29,601 bases of DNA, from IMG/VR virus record IMGVR_UViG_3300030107_002608, positions 1 through 29,601 of that record; one strand, given 5' to 3'. A model generated the notes under the pieces. That model worked only from the letters and a program-made list of their open reading frames with translations, did no database searches and was not told the DNA's origin. The DNA is from a virus. Position 1 is the first letter of the stretch, and the number at the start of each line of letters is the position of its first letter. Positions 1-7,045 of this stretch are shown here, piece after piece. Both the position numbers and the translations under genes were made by a program.

Positions 1-598
1 CCATGCGCGGGTCATAAGCACCAATGCTTTGTTCATACAGTTGACGAGCGCGAGGGTCTGCAAACATGCCTGCAGATCTTGGATCAAAGCCCTGTGAAGC
101 TTGCCGAAACATGTCTTGGGCTTCGGAAAGTTGTTGACCAAAACCACCAAGGCCTTGACTCAAGTTGCGTGCTTGTACTTCTAGTGGCGAAAGACCAGCT
201 ACCTGGCGAACTGGTATTGGAATGGGCTGAGTTATCATTCCGCTTTCAGGATTAAGATATAAATCCATCAAGTTTCGTGCAGCAAGTTCTGATGCTGGAT
301 CAGCAGAGCTAAACTGCATACTTGGCTGAACTACCGGGACAGACTCATCGTATGTCTTGGTCTTGCTGCCTTTGGCTGCGCCAATCGCTTGAGCACCTCC
401 AATGATCGCTGGGAGATATTGAAGGAAAGCTTCAGGCTGACCTGTTTGCGGATTTGTTGTTAAATCTCCAACTGGAGAAGTTTTTCTCAAAATATCGACT
501 TCCGCTGGATTCATGTGAACCAGCATTGAGTCTCCATAACGGCCTTGTTTGGCAAGCTTTTCTGCTTGCTTCTGCATGGGGTATTTTTTGCTCGCCAT
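1..598 (-). CDS. Probable internal virion/ejection-type protein, 3' end cut by window
   Basis: The first 199 codons of a longer gene start at the ATG at 598 and run off the left edge with no stop. The start overlaps the stop of the preceding gene as TAATG. The N terminus is basic (MASKKYPMQKQAEKLAKQGR) and is followed by a block reading VHMNPAEVDILRKTSP, which I associate with a protein family frequent in marine phages. A mildly hydrophobic Ala/Gly stretch (FLQYLPAIIGGAQAIGAAKG) lies near residues 58-77, and the rest is rich in Gln, Ala and Pro. Its place at the end of the structural operon, after the tail hub, is where podovirus-like phages often keep internal or ejected virion proteins. That role is an inference; no catalytic motif is visible in the part present. 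Confidence 0.75.
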   Translation of the reverse strand, partial: MASKKYPMQKQAEKLAKQGRYGDSMLVHMNPAEVDILRKTSPVGDLTTNPQTGQPEAFLQYLPAIIGGAQAIGAAKGSKTKTYDESVPVVQPSMQFSSADPASELAARNLMDLYLNPESGMITQPIPIPVRQVAGLSPLEVQARNLSQGLGGFGQQLSEAQDMFRQASQGFDPRSAGMFADPRARQLYEQSIGAYDPRM

Positions 599-1695
599 TA
601 CGCTTTCCTCATCGCCTTTTCACCGGCATTTTGCAGCGCATACATCATACGAGCACCCTCTTTGCGCTGTTCAGCTTTGGTCTTGCCAGCGCCCTTCAAG
701 CGACCAATACCTCTGACCGCTTTTGCGTTAACAACAAACTCGCCATCACTAAGCATGGCAGGTATATCATCAGATGTTTCGGTGCCTGGGCCAGAGATAG
801 GGCCGTTCATGCGGGGGAAGTCAACGTTACCGCCTTCAGACATACTGACCAAGTCAAGCTGGTCTTTACCATATTTAGGCTGAAAGCCAGGGTCACCTTT
901 TGGCTTTGCGCCCATTCCAGAACTAGACTTTCCCTGAAGCATGTTTATAAGTTCGATCAACTCTTCACGAGTCATCGTCTTTGGATCTTTTTCCAGAAGA
1001 TCTTTATTTGTTTCTGCTTTTGCTTGATTGGCACGGTAATTTTCCATGCCTCTTTCTAAAAACCCACCAATACCTTGAGCCGCACTTCTAATGCCAGAAC
1101 CTATGCCGCTCGCTATGTTTCCTAGCGTTGACATGATGCCGCCTTCAGACATCATCATGGGATTTAAGGAGGCGATTCCCCCTCCGTACATTCCGATTGG
1201 GCCTATTTGATCATTTATGTAGTCTTGAAATGTATTAAAAGGATCTAAACCCCTTTCCATCCTTTCGTTGTTTATTTCATCTAAAAATTCTTTCTGTCTT
1301 TTTTCAATCTGATCTGGGTCGTTTGGATCAAACTCATCAGTTTCTTCTTCAATTGTGTCTGGCACAGGGCTGCCGTCTGGATAGACACTTATGACCTCTG
1401 GCTGTGTGCCCTCTGGAACAAACCCAGCTGGTGGTTGAGGCTGGGTAAGTGACCCTCCAACATTTGGTGCGGCCCTTTCATAATTCACATACTGAGCACC
1501 GGGCGTGCGTTGTTGTTGGAAAGCACCCGCATACGGGTTTGGCACCCCAGTTGGGAGAAAGCTTGTGGCTCCTGCAAACCTAGGATCTAGTTGTTGAAGC
1601 TGGCTTTGAGGGAACTGTCTAAACAGGTTAGGATTTTGTAAAACCTGCCTTGTTCTTGTCCTTAAATCTGAGCTTAACTGTTCTCGACTTACCAT
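598..1695 (-). CDS. Virion-associated protein with the IPAMLSDGEFVVNAKAVRG domain
   Basis: A 365-residue protein. The N-terminal third is Gln/Pro-rich and disordered-looking, and an acidic stretch (TIEEETDEFDPNDPDQIEK) lies near residues 114-132. The middle has a Gly/Met/Ala-rich, weakly hydrophobic segment (GGGIASLNPMMMSEGGIMS, then LGNIASGIGSGIRSAAQGIG). The last 75 residues hold GPGTETSDDIPAMLSDGEFV followed by NAKAVRG, a block that recurs in many marine phage structural or tail proteins; its biochemical role is not known to me. The C terminus is basic and helical. The start at 1695 directly abuts the stop of the preceding gene and its own stop overlaps the next start as TAATG, so it is embedded in the late operon. 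A virion role is inferred from domain company and position. Confidence 0.8.
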   Translation of the reverse strand: MVSREQLSSDLRTRTRQVLQNPNLFRQFPQSQLQQLDPRFAGATSFLPTGVPNPYAGAFQQQRTPGAQYVNYERAAPNVGGSLTQPQPPAGFVPEGTQPEVISVYPDGSPVPDTIEEETDEFDPNDPDQIEKRQKEFLDEINNERMERGLDPFNTFQDYINDQIGPIGMYGGGIASLNPMMMSEGGIMSTLGNIASGIGSGIRSAAQGIGGFLERGMENYRANQAKAETNKDLLEKDPKTMTREELIELINMLQGKSSSGMGAKPKGDPGFQPKYGKDQLDLVSMSEGGNVDFPRMNGPISGPGTETSDDIPAMLSDGEFVVNAKAVRGIGRLKGAGKTKAEQRKEGARMMYALQNAGEKAMRKA

Positions 1696-2016
1696 TTAAC
1701 ACTTCCACCTACGTCTAGCTTGTCGTAGCCTTGAGTTTGGATTTTTTGCTGCCTTTGGAAACTTCTTCATTTGCCCAGCAGATCGAGCGCAGAAAGACTT
1801 CCTGCGCTTTGCACGTTTGCCTGTGGGCTTGTCCTCCGTTACCGCCGTCTGGAGTTTACTACCAGGATTTGCCCTACGATAGGCCTTTACACCCGCTTCT
1901 GTCATCCCCGCGCCTTCTTTTGTAGGGCGAAAATTTTTCTTATTACGCTTTGGCATCTTGTCGCGTTTGCGAACAGATCCGCCATTTGAAAACTCTTCAG
2001 CGTAACGTCTAAACAT
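1696..2016 (-). CDS. Small basic conserved phage protein (KSFCARSAGQMKKFPKAAK type)
   Basis: 106 residues, strongly cationic. A Lys/Arg-rich N terminus is followed by GMTEAGVKAYRRANPGSKLQ, then RRKSFCARSAGQMKKFP and a C-terminal RQARRRWKC. The KAYRRxNPGSKL and KSFCARSAGQMKKFP blocks are, from memory, conserved among cyanophages, pelagiphages and some large DNA viruses as a domain of unknown function. The Cys residues and charge suggest nucleic-acid or metal binding, but no recognised fold is visible. The start overlaps the upstream stop as TGATG and the next gene starts directly after its stop. It belongs to a run of four consecutive small basic genes (1696-2883) that look like a functional group. 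Confidence 0.8.
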   Translation of the reverse strand: MFRRYAEEFSNGGSVRKRDKMPKRNKKNFRPTKEGAGMTEAGVKAYRRANPGSKLQTAVTEDKPTGKRAKRRKSFCARSAGQMKKFPKAAKNPNSRLRQARRRWKC

Positions 2017-2357
2017 CAGGAGTACCTAGTCCTCTTGCGACGGTCAGACATAATCGCACCGCACCCTCTATGGTTGCGCATCACTTCGCCGCCAGAAGCT
2101 TTCTTAATGATTGTCTTCACATTCGTAGGCTTCCCACCCACACCTTGTGGCTTGGCACGCTTTCGACGCACTGCGCTACGCCGTTCAGCCTCAGTCATTT
2201 GTTTTGCTTTTGCCCTGGGCACGCACTTAGGGTACTTGCGCTTTGAGCCTTTTGCTTTAGCACGGCCACAGGCTTGGAACTTACCGTCTTTCTTCGGTGC
2301 TCCAATATCTACCCAGTCGCCCTTTGGGCCTTTGCCAAACCAGTCTTGTAAACTCAT
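2016..2357 (-). CDS. Small basic Cys-containing protein with a C-terminal RGCGA tag
   Basis: 113 residues, very basic. The N-terminal block DWFGKGPKGDWVDIGAPKK is followed by KFQACGRAKAKGSKRKYPKC, a segment widely found in marine phages as a conserved protein of unknown function. The two Cys residues in that segment plus Arg/Lys-rich flanks suggest nucleic-acid or metal binding. The middle is basic and the C terminus reads MRNHRGCGAIMSDRRKRTRY plus Ser, resembling the ends of other proteins in this window that carry RGxGA near their last residues. Its start overlaps the previous gene by 4 bases (ATGA) and its stop overlaps the next start as TGATG. Likely late-expressed; a virion component is possible but unproven. 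Confidence 0.8.
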   Translation of the reverse strand: MSLQDWFGKGPKGDWVDIGAPKKDGKFQACGRAKAKGSKRKYPKCVPRAKAKQMTEAERRSAVRRKRAKPQGVGGKPTNVKTIIKKASGGEVMRNHRGCGAIMSDRRKRTRYS

Positions 2358-2638
2358 TTTTTCTTCTGAGAATCAATAAATTGTCTGTAGATCTTAGCGG
2401 CTCCTGGTTTCTTAGCCACTTTCGCTCTTTGTTCCATGGCTACCGCTGCTTGTATTTTGTGAGCATGAGTTCGACCAGATCTTCTTATCTTAGAAACGCT
2501 GGTTTTTGCATCAGCTATGGTCGCAAACTTTAGGCCAGTAATAGTGCCCTTTGGATTTTCATCGGTGTAAAGGTCACTGTGTTTTCTGCTTCTAGCAGGC
2601 TGACCCTTCCTCCTTGGTATCCTAGGATTGCTTCTCAT
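2354..2638 (-). CDS. Small basic conserved phage protein (HSDLYTDENPKGTI type)
   Basis: 94 residues. The N terminus MRSNPRIPRRKGQPARSRK leads into HSDLYTDENPKGTITGLKFA, then SGRTHAHKIQAAVAMEQRAK and a C-terminal YRQFIDSQKKK. These blocks form a recognisable small family in marine phages. The T-H-A-H-K-I-Q-A-A-V-A-M-E-Q-R segment is predicted helical. Function is unknown. Both ends overlap neighbours by 4 bases (ATGA), so its translation is probably coupled within the set 1696-2883. No signal peptide or membrane segment is present, which points to a cytoplasmic or virion location. Confidence 0.8.
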   Translation of the reverse strand: MRSNPRIPRRKGQPARSRKHSDLYTDENPKGTITGLKFATIADAKTSVSKIRRSGRTHAHKIQAAVAMEQRAKVAKKPGAAKIYRQFIDSQKKK

Positions 2639-2883
2639 CGATCTATCAATCTAGCCCTTCGCGCTATGAAGCCACCGCCCTTTACGCTTCTAATCTTCTT
2701 TGCAGCAGAGGATGTACCACTGCTTTTAGGTTTTGGCCCTCTAAAGTCTTTTCTTTTTACTCCAGATGGGTCTTTGATTTTGCCTGCACATATCTTGCTG
2801 GCATAGGCATTCGCGTAAGCTGATGGATATACCTTGAACTTGCGCTTAGCTGCTGCTTTACCTCTAGGGCATAGTTTTGTCAT
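2635..2883 (-). CDS. Small basic conserved phage protein (CPRGKAAAKRKFKVYPSAYANAYAS type)
   Basis: 82 residues. The core reads CPRGKAAAKRKFKVYPSAYA and continues to SKICAGKIKDPSGVKR. This Cys-plus-basic YPSAYANAYAS family is, from memory, common in marine phages and occurs in algal viruses as a domain of unknown function. The C terminus (SVKGGGFIARRARLIDR) resembles the Gly/Arg tags on several other proteins here, though more divergently. Starts and stops overlap both neighbours by 4 bases. It may bind nucleic acid given its charge, but no residue-level evidence fixes a function. Confidence 0.8.
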   Translation of the reverse strand: MTKLCPRGKAAAKRKFKVYPSAYANAYASKICAGKIKDPSGVKRKDFRGPKPKSSGTSSAAKKIRSVKGGGFIARRARLIDR

Positions 2884-3224
2884 GAACCTACACTCACTAC
2901 TATATTGCCGTTAGTAATCACTTGAACCGAACCCACAAGCGCAGTCGCTTCAAGCGGATCAGTGGTATATGGTAACTCTTGAGATAAACTTATCCACTCG
3001 TCACCATCGTACACCTGCAACACATTGATTGATGTGTTCCAGATAATATCGCCTCTGTTGAACTTTAACTCATCTCGTTCTTTTCTGGTAAACAAAGGTG
3101 TCGAGTCTGGATCAAGAGAATCAAGGCTCAACTCTAGCAAACGCACCGTTCTGTTGAATACGTCACCGTCAACTGGGCCATTGGCGTTAACAAAAGGTAA
3201 ACGTCCTTGTAAAACTTTACTCAT
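2880..3224 (-). CDS. Small tail-fibre-like virion protein
   Basis: 114 residues. The middle holds FTRKERDELKFNRGDIIWNT followed by NVLQVYDGDEWISLS. This matches the short 'ERD.L....GDIIWNT..N..QVYDG..W' unit seen in many phage fibre, baseplate and collar proteins, where the Trp/Tyr-rich strand packs onto a beta structure. The C terminus (VGSVQVITNGNIVVSVGS) is beta-rich. It sits directly downstream of the tail hub and overlaps its stop by 4 bases (ATGA), consistent with a tail tip or fibre-anchor part. Receptor binding is an inference from the motif and the neighbours. Confidence 0.7.
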   Translation of the reverse strand: MSKVLQGRLPFVNANGPVDGDVFNRTVRLLELSLDSLDPDSTPLFTRKERDELKFNRGDIIWNTSINVLQVYDGDEWISLSQELPYTTDPLEATALVGSVQVITNGNIVVSVGS

Positions 3225-5116
3225 CGCCTGCCGTTTGGTTGCACATCTAGTCGAGTGCCGCCAATCCTAAACCCAAGGCCAAGCCTAACGCCTGTATCTC
3301 CATCATCGTCGGATTCAAATCTTACAGTCGCTTGTCTGCCACGAGCTCGTGCATCTATTTTCGTTGTGCTTGCCGTGAAAGCCGTGGTCTGGTCTGTTGT
3401 TAAAGAATCACCAGGGAAGTTTCTAGCTTTAATGACAAAGTTCATGGTTTGAGTAGAGCCACTATCTCCTGTGAATTTAACATCTGGTATGCATCTGCGT
3501 ATAAATTGAAACTGTTCTCCATCGCCAAGGTCAAAATCAGCACTTTCAATAAACACGTTGTCCATTGGACTGCCATCGTTGTCATGGCCTGTTTCATGTG
3601 AATAAACGTAGTTTCTAGTGCCATCATTCCCTGTCGCACGAGGAAAGCTTTCTAAGCCTTCATCAAGCCATGCCGTTCTAGAGAGATTGCCTATAGCCCA
3701 AGTTTGATCAACGTAGTTGTATGTCACATATCGATCAATCACTGTGTTTGTGCCAGAACAGTAAAACCAACCTACTTCATCAAACTGCTTGTTCAAAAAC
3801 CCAAACACTTGAAACGCTTGGCCTTCGTTAAAGTCATCAAATACATAAGACCTGACGCTGCACGGCACAGATTGCACGGCACCTTGATAGGAGTAAAAGC
3901 CTTTCTTATCCATCCAGAATACTCCTGAAGGTGTATTCACTGGAGCATTTGGACTGATTAAGCTTACTCCTTCGTTGATTAAGTTAAGACCGAATGTAAG
4001 AGGCGCCCCAATAAACTGTAGGCTGTAAAGAGCAACATCAGTCCATATCAATGTTTCTTGCCTAGCTCGCAGTCCACCAATGATCTGTGATCCCGCAGAG
4101 CATCTAAGTGATCCTGCCGTGTTTGTGGAAGTTGGAAACCACTCTGCTGGATTCTCTTGATCAGAGAACGCAACTAAGAGTGGGTCAGATGCCCCTGTCC
4201 TTGCAGTTGCACTATCATTTATTGGGTCTGCACCAAGAGCAATAACGTGTCGATCTATGTCAGAAACAAGAACTTGCAAGGCCACTGTTGGTGTAAAGTT
4301 TGCGCCAGCTAAATCTGCTATATCTACAGCTCTATCTGTTCCCAATGTCTTTGCGCTTGTGTCCCAGTAATAGATTCGACCTGCTCGCACATTCGCTATC
4401 AAGTCTTCGCCAAAGCTATCTAAAGACCATAGACGAAGCTGATTTAAAGAGCTTAGAGAACTTGATGAGCCCCAAGTCCCAGAGCCCCAAGCTGCTGATC
4501 CCCAACCTGTGCCATCAACAAACACATCAAGCCCTACGTTAATCTGATATGCGCCTACCACAGAACTACCACCGTTGCCGCTATCACTGCTGTTGGCAGT
4601 GACAGTTGTGCCAGAAGTATCTTTTGCTGTAATCACATAGATATCAGTGCTGGTGATGGAATCAATCTCATATTCTTGATTAAGAACTGCTGCGGTGACA
4701 TTGCCGCCTAGAGATGCTGCGCCACTAAAAGTAACAAAGTCGCCTTTGGCCGCACCATGGGCAGTATCAGTCACGTTGATTGAACTTGATCCGTTTGTTG
4801 CGCCAAATGTTACATCACCAGCAGCTGTGGTAGAGCGTATGGGAGTGATGTCGTTATAATTCGCGCCTGATTGTATGTAGAGTTTGGTGCGAGTGCCAAG
4901 GCCAAGAAGCTTTGTGCCTGCTAAAGATGTCCAGCCTAGTAGTTTTCTTCCTGTGCCGTTAAATGAAGGAGTGATAAATTTAACCCAGCCACCTATTTTT
5001 TCAGGCAACCCCTTACGGAATCTAACAAGATTGCCGTCAAACCATCCGCCTTCAGCGGTATAGTCGGTGCCCTCTTTGTTAATTCCAGGATTAAATATGT
5101 ATTTTTGCAAGGGCAT
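3221..5116 (-). CDS. Tail hub/nozzle-type virion protein (P22 gp10-like position)
   Basis: 631 residues. It opens with MPLQKYIFNPGINKEGTDYT, then GGWFDGNLVRFRKGLPEKIG. This N terminus is typical of a large structural protein in marine short-tailed phages that takes the place of the P22 gp10 or T7 gp12 tail hub or nozzle. The rest is beta-rich with repeated Trp/Gly segments (LLGWTSLAGTKLLGLGTRTK; WGSAAWGSGTWGSSSSLSSL) suggestive of a propeller-like body, and the C terminus is basic (DVQPNGRR). Its start overlaps the lysozyme stop as TAATG. The assignment rests on the N-terminal pattern, the size and the operon position; an unspecified structural tail protein is the alternative. Confidence 0.7.
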   Translation of the reverse strand: MPLQKYIFNPGINKEGTDYTAEGGWFDGNLVRFRKGLPEKIGGWVKFITPSFNGTGRKLLGWTSLAGTKLLGLGTRTKLYIQSGANYNDITPIRSTTAAGDVTFGATNGSSSINVTDTAHGAAKGDFVTFSGAASLGGNVTAAVLNQEYEIDSITSTDIYVITAKDTSGTTVTANSSDSGNGGSSVVGAYQINVGLDVFVDGTGWGSAAWGSGTWGSSSSLSSLNQLRLWSLDSFGEDLIANVRAGRIYYWDTSAKTLGTDRAVDIADLAGANFTPTVALQVLVSDIDRHVIALGADPINDSATARTGASDPLLVAFSDQENPAEWFPTSTNTAGSLRCSAGSQIIGGLRARQETLIWTDVALYSLQFIGAPLTFGLNLINEGVSLISPNAPVNTPSGVFWMDKKGFYSYQGAVQSVPCSVRSYVFDDFNEGQAFQVFGFLNKQFDEVGWFYCSGTNTVIDRYVTYNYVDQTWAIGNLSRTAWLDEGLESFPRATGNDGTRNYVYSHETGHDNDGSPMDNVFIESADFDLGDGEQFQFIRRCIPDVKFTGDSGSTQTMNFVIKARNFPGDSLTTDQTTAFTASTTKIDARARGRQATVRFESDDDGDTGVRLGLGFRIGGTRLDVQPNGRR

Positions 5117-5550
5117 TACTGATACTCACCCGTGCGTATAAGCTCAGTAACCTCCACTGCACGATCACCTACCTGACTTGCCCACCTGCTATCCATAAAC
5201 TCATCAGCAGCCACATCGTATTGTCCACGGGACATAGCTTCTAAGGCTTTGACAAACCCGCGCAGTCTGGTCAGACCAAGGTTAAAGCACAGATTTATCA
5301 TGGCATCGCGTCTAGGTTTTTTGAGATCCCTGTACCAATCGTAAGCGTTTTCTAACTCTTCGTCACAACGCTCTATGTCATTCAACAGCAGGTATTCAAT
5401 TTCATCGTCAGACAGGCCGATACCGCCATCTTCGTCTATGCAGCGCCCGACACCGATGGTGGTCTTGTCGGCTGTACATTGGTATGCGAAAGCCTTTACA
5501 CCCTCGTGCCGTTTCAGTGTTTCTATTAACTGGCCCATGAAAGTCACCAT
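5116..5550 (-). CDS. Endolysin: GH24 (T4-type) lysozyme with Cys at the catalytic Asp position
   Basis: 144 residues, hydrolysing the MurNAc-GlcNAc bond of peptidoglycan to release progeny. The N terminus has the lysozyme signature: Glu16 in KRHEGVKAFAYQC, Tyr23, then Cys25 and Thr31 in TTIGVGR. By alignment with T4 lysozyme these correspond to Glu11, Asp20 and Thr26, giving an E-x8-C-x5-T triad rather than E-x8-D-x5-T. The C-terminal lobe carries RRDAMINLCFNLG and the core GFVKALEAM. There is no signal peptide or N-terminal anchor, so release should need the adjacent holin. The upstream TAG abuts the ATG at 5550; a second in-frame ATG at 5538, preceded by GGTGA, is an alternative start. Confidence 0.93.
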   Translation of the reverse strand: MVTFMGQLIETLKRHEGVKAFAYQCTADKTTIGVGRCIDEDGGIGLSDDEIEYLLLNDIERCDEELENAYDWYRDLKKPRRDAMINLCFNLGLTRLRGFVKALEAMSRGQYDVAADEFMDSRWASQVGDRAVEVTELIRTGEYQ

Positions 5551-5934
5551 CTATTTTTCTCGTGCTACGGAGTTGACCTTCTCGTAGGAACGCATAGCTC
5601 CCAACCCAAGCATGCCCATCATAACGGGCACAAGCAGCGTTGTATCTACTTCTGGCACATCTACCCAGATGCTGATTATGTTGGCGATGATGGTGTTGTA
5701 GAGCAGGCCCAGAGCACAGATCCAGCCTATGGCAGGTCGCCACCCGGCAACAAACAGACTCTTGTGTGCCGCTTCCATCTTGTTGATTTCAAGCTGGCCT
5801 TTGAGCGCCTCATGCGCTTGCTTCTCGGCAAGCGTAGCAATTTCGTGACTAAGGCGGTTCTTCTGATCCTTGTCTTCAATGAACTTATCCAGGAGTCCAG
5901 TAACCGGCCCAACTAGCGATGCAACAATACTCAT
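5551..5934 (-). CDS. Holin, three-TM GTA/phage type
   Basis: 127 residues from the ATG at 5934, which overlaps the upstream stop by 4 bases (ATGA) and has GAGGGAACGGAAA just before it. An upstream in-frame start at 5958 is possible but lies inside the preceding gene. The N terminus is mildly hydrophobic (MSIVASLVGPVTGLLDKFI), followed by a charged helix and then AGWRPAIGWICALGLLYNTI and a last membrane segment (LLVPVMMGMLGLGAMRSYEK). The AGWRP-IGW and MLGLGAMRSYEKV blocks match the 3-TM holin family found in gene transfer agents and many phages. It would permeabilise the inner membrane to release the lysozyme encoded immediately downstream. Confidence 0.85.
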   Translation of the reverse strand: MSIVASLVGPVTGLLDKFIEDKDQKNRLSHEIATLAEKQAHEALKGQLEINKMEAAHKSLFVAGWRPAIGWICALGLLYNTIIANIISIWVDVPEVDTTLLVPVMMGMLGLGAMRSYEKVNSVAREK

Positions 5935-6275
5935 TTTCCGTTCCCTCGATTCTGCCAAGCTGAAGCGCCATAGTAGGATGCGACGAGCGCGGCAGTGCTC
6001 ACATAGTATGTGGGGGCCATATTACCTAGCAGATTTGCCGCTTGCTCCAAACCTATCCAACTACTGATAACAACCAGCGAAGGGTAAAGTAGCATCCCTA
6101 GCAAAGCGAACCACGCCATTGCTCTTTGTGCATCAGCCTTTTCACTCGACAGCTTTAGCTCTTTAAGTTGACGGCTGGTTTCAAGCTCCGAGTCCGATAC
6201 AACACCATCGCCATCAGTATCATATTCAGCGTATTCAGAGCCTTCTTGTAACTTCTTTGCTGCCATATCAGTCAT
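5931..6275 (-). CDS. EF-hand two-TM membrane protein, holin-like
   Basis: 114 residues. Residues 19-30 form a textbook 12-residue EF-hand loop (DTDGDGVVSDSE: Asp at positions 1, 3 and 5, Gly at 6, Val at 8, Glu at 12), so calcium binding is likely. A charged helix (res. 31-51) leads to a hydrophobic segment at about 52-74 and another at about 84-106, with a short basic tail. Similar proteins are, from memory, common near the lysis genes of marine phages. The gene overlaps the secreted-looking gene upstream by 8 bases and the holin downstream by 4, placing it in the lysis cassette. Either a second holin or a holin regulator would fit; neither is shown. An in-frame ATG at 6266 is an alternative start. 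Confidence 0.8.
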   Translation of the reverse strand: MTDMAAKKLQEGSEYAEYDTDGDGVVSDSELETSRQLKELKLSSEKADAQRAMAWFALLGMLLYPSLVVISSWIGLEQAANLLGNMAPTYYVSTAALVASYYGASAWQNRGNGK

Positions 6276-6483
6276 AGAATTGTATGTTTGGTCTAACTTT
6301 AACAGGGATACAGTAGGCTGTAATGTTCTGCTGGTTGTTCAACCGCCTGCCCTCTACAGGTTTGATGGTTCCCTGCTCTAGCCAATAAGCAAACTGATTG
6401 CACCTGTGAATGTTGCGGAAATGAAACTGACCGGCTACTTGTTCGCCCTCTACCAACATAACTAACAAGAATGCCATTATCAT
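6268..6483 (-). CDS. Small secreted or membrane-anchored protein in the lysis cluster
   Basis: 71 residues (start MIMAFLLVMLVEGEQVAGQF). The N terminus is a short hydrophobic stretch (res. 1-11) that could act as a signal or anchor. Two Cys residues (RCNQF and AYCIP) could form a disulfide, consistent with export. Similar small proteins with an N-terminal hydrophobic stretch and a later C-x-P motif occur next to holins in marine phages. The start overlaps the stop of the 32-residue gene upstream (ATGA, 6480-6483). It might be a periplasmic lysis helper such as a spanin-like factor or a regulator, but there is no lipobox or coiled coil to support a spanin call. Confidence 0.65.
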   Translation of the reverse strand: MIMAFLLVMLVEGEQVAGQFHFRNIHRCNQFAYWLEQGTIKPVEGRRLNNQQNITAYCIPVKVRPNIQFYD

Positions 6484-6578
6484 GAGAGATCTAGCCAGTA
6501 ACTAGCCGCAAACAACAACGTCGGGCCAGCGATGCCGCTAATCAAGACGCCCCAAAGTATTTTTTCCAATACGCTCAT
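6480..6578 (-). CDS. 32-residue single-TM microprotein in the lysis cluster
   Basis: Translation from the ATG at 6578 gives MSVLEKILWGVLISGIAGPT followed by LLFAASYWLDLS and TGA, 32 residues in total. The central stretch of about 21 residues (ILWGVLISGIAGPTLLFAASY) is a membrane segment with a charged N-terminal start. The start overlaps the stop of the upstream 154-residue gene by 4 bases (ATGA) and its own stop overlaps the start of the 71-residue gene by 4 bases (ATGA). This double coupling makes a real gene much more likely than a chance ORF. It has no SD of its own and probably depends on re-initiation. Function unknown; pinholin-like, antiholin or host-membrane effector are all open. 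Confidence 0.7.
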   Translation of the reverse strand: MSVLEKILWGVLISGIAGPTLLFAASYWLDLS

Positions 6579-7039
6579 CCGTACACCCTTAAAATAATCA
6601 CAAAGCCCATTGCGATTATTGATCCGCCCACGATTAGGGTAGTCCCTCCTACAAGTATCTGATTAATAAGATGTTGCCTCTCCTTTTTCTTTCGAGCAAT
6701 CATCTTTAAGTGCGCTTGTCGATCACGTTCCTGCTGCGCCTTTGCTGCTTTAAAGTCATCGAGCAATTTAGGGTCGCTTACCAATAATAGGTCATGCACT
6801 GACTGCCAATGCCGGTCATATTGACGCTTTAGCATTTGCAGCTTCAAGATTTCATTCTGAGTAAGTGGCTTGAACGTGCTTTGACGCCGCCTAGCCTCAA
6901 ACTCAGTAATGCCCTCTCCAAAATCGGAAATCATGCCCATCACCTGATGGACACCTTGCCCTGTCTCGTTAACCTGAGAGATCAGGCCGTTTATGGCCGA
7001 CAAGGTTGCGGAGGCCGCTGCGATTGATTCAATCACCAT
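6575..7039 (-). CDS. C-terminally anchored coiled-coil membrane protein
   Basis: 154 residues. The first 45 residues are hydrophobic or amphipathic and Ser/Ala-rich (SIAAASATLSAINGLISQVN). Residues about 60-125 are a long charged helix, probably coiled coil (LKLQMLKRQYDRHWQSVHDL; AKAQQERDRQAHLKMIARKK). A C-terminal membrane segment spans about 127-150 (ILVGGTTLIVGGSIIAMGFV). This resembles a conserved marine phage family of unknown function found among tail and lysis genes. Its stop overlaps the start of the 32-residue gene as ATGA. An inner-membrane lysis factor or a virion protein interacting with the membrane on entry are both possible; I cannot decide. Confidence 0.75.
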   Translation of the reverse strand: MVIESIAAASATLSAINGLISQVNETGQGVHQVMGMISDFGEGITEFEARRRQSTFKPLTQNEILKLQMLKRQYDRHWQSVHDLLLVSDPKLLDDFKAAKAQQERDRQAHLKMIARKKKERQHLINQILVGGTTLIVGGSIIAMGFVIILRVYG

Positions 7040-7045
7040 AGGGGG

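Noticed and set aside
454-1059. 201-codon plus-strand open frame
   Set aside because: It lies opposite the minus-strand virion genes, has no ribosome site and its translation looks random; the minus-strand frames carry conserved motifs.
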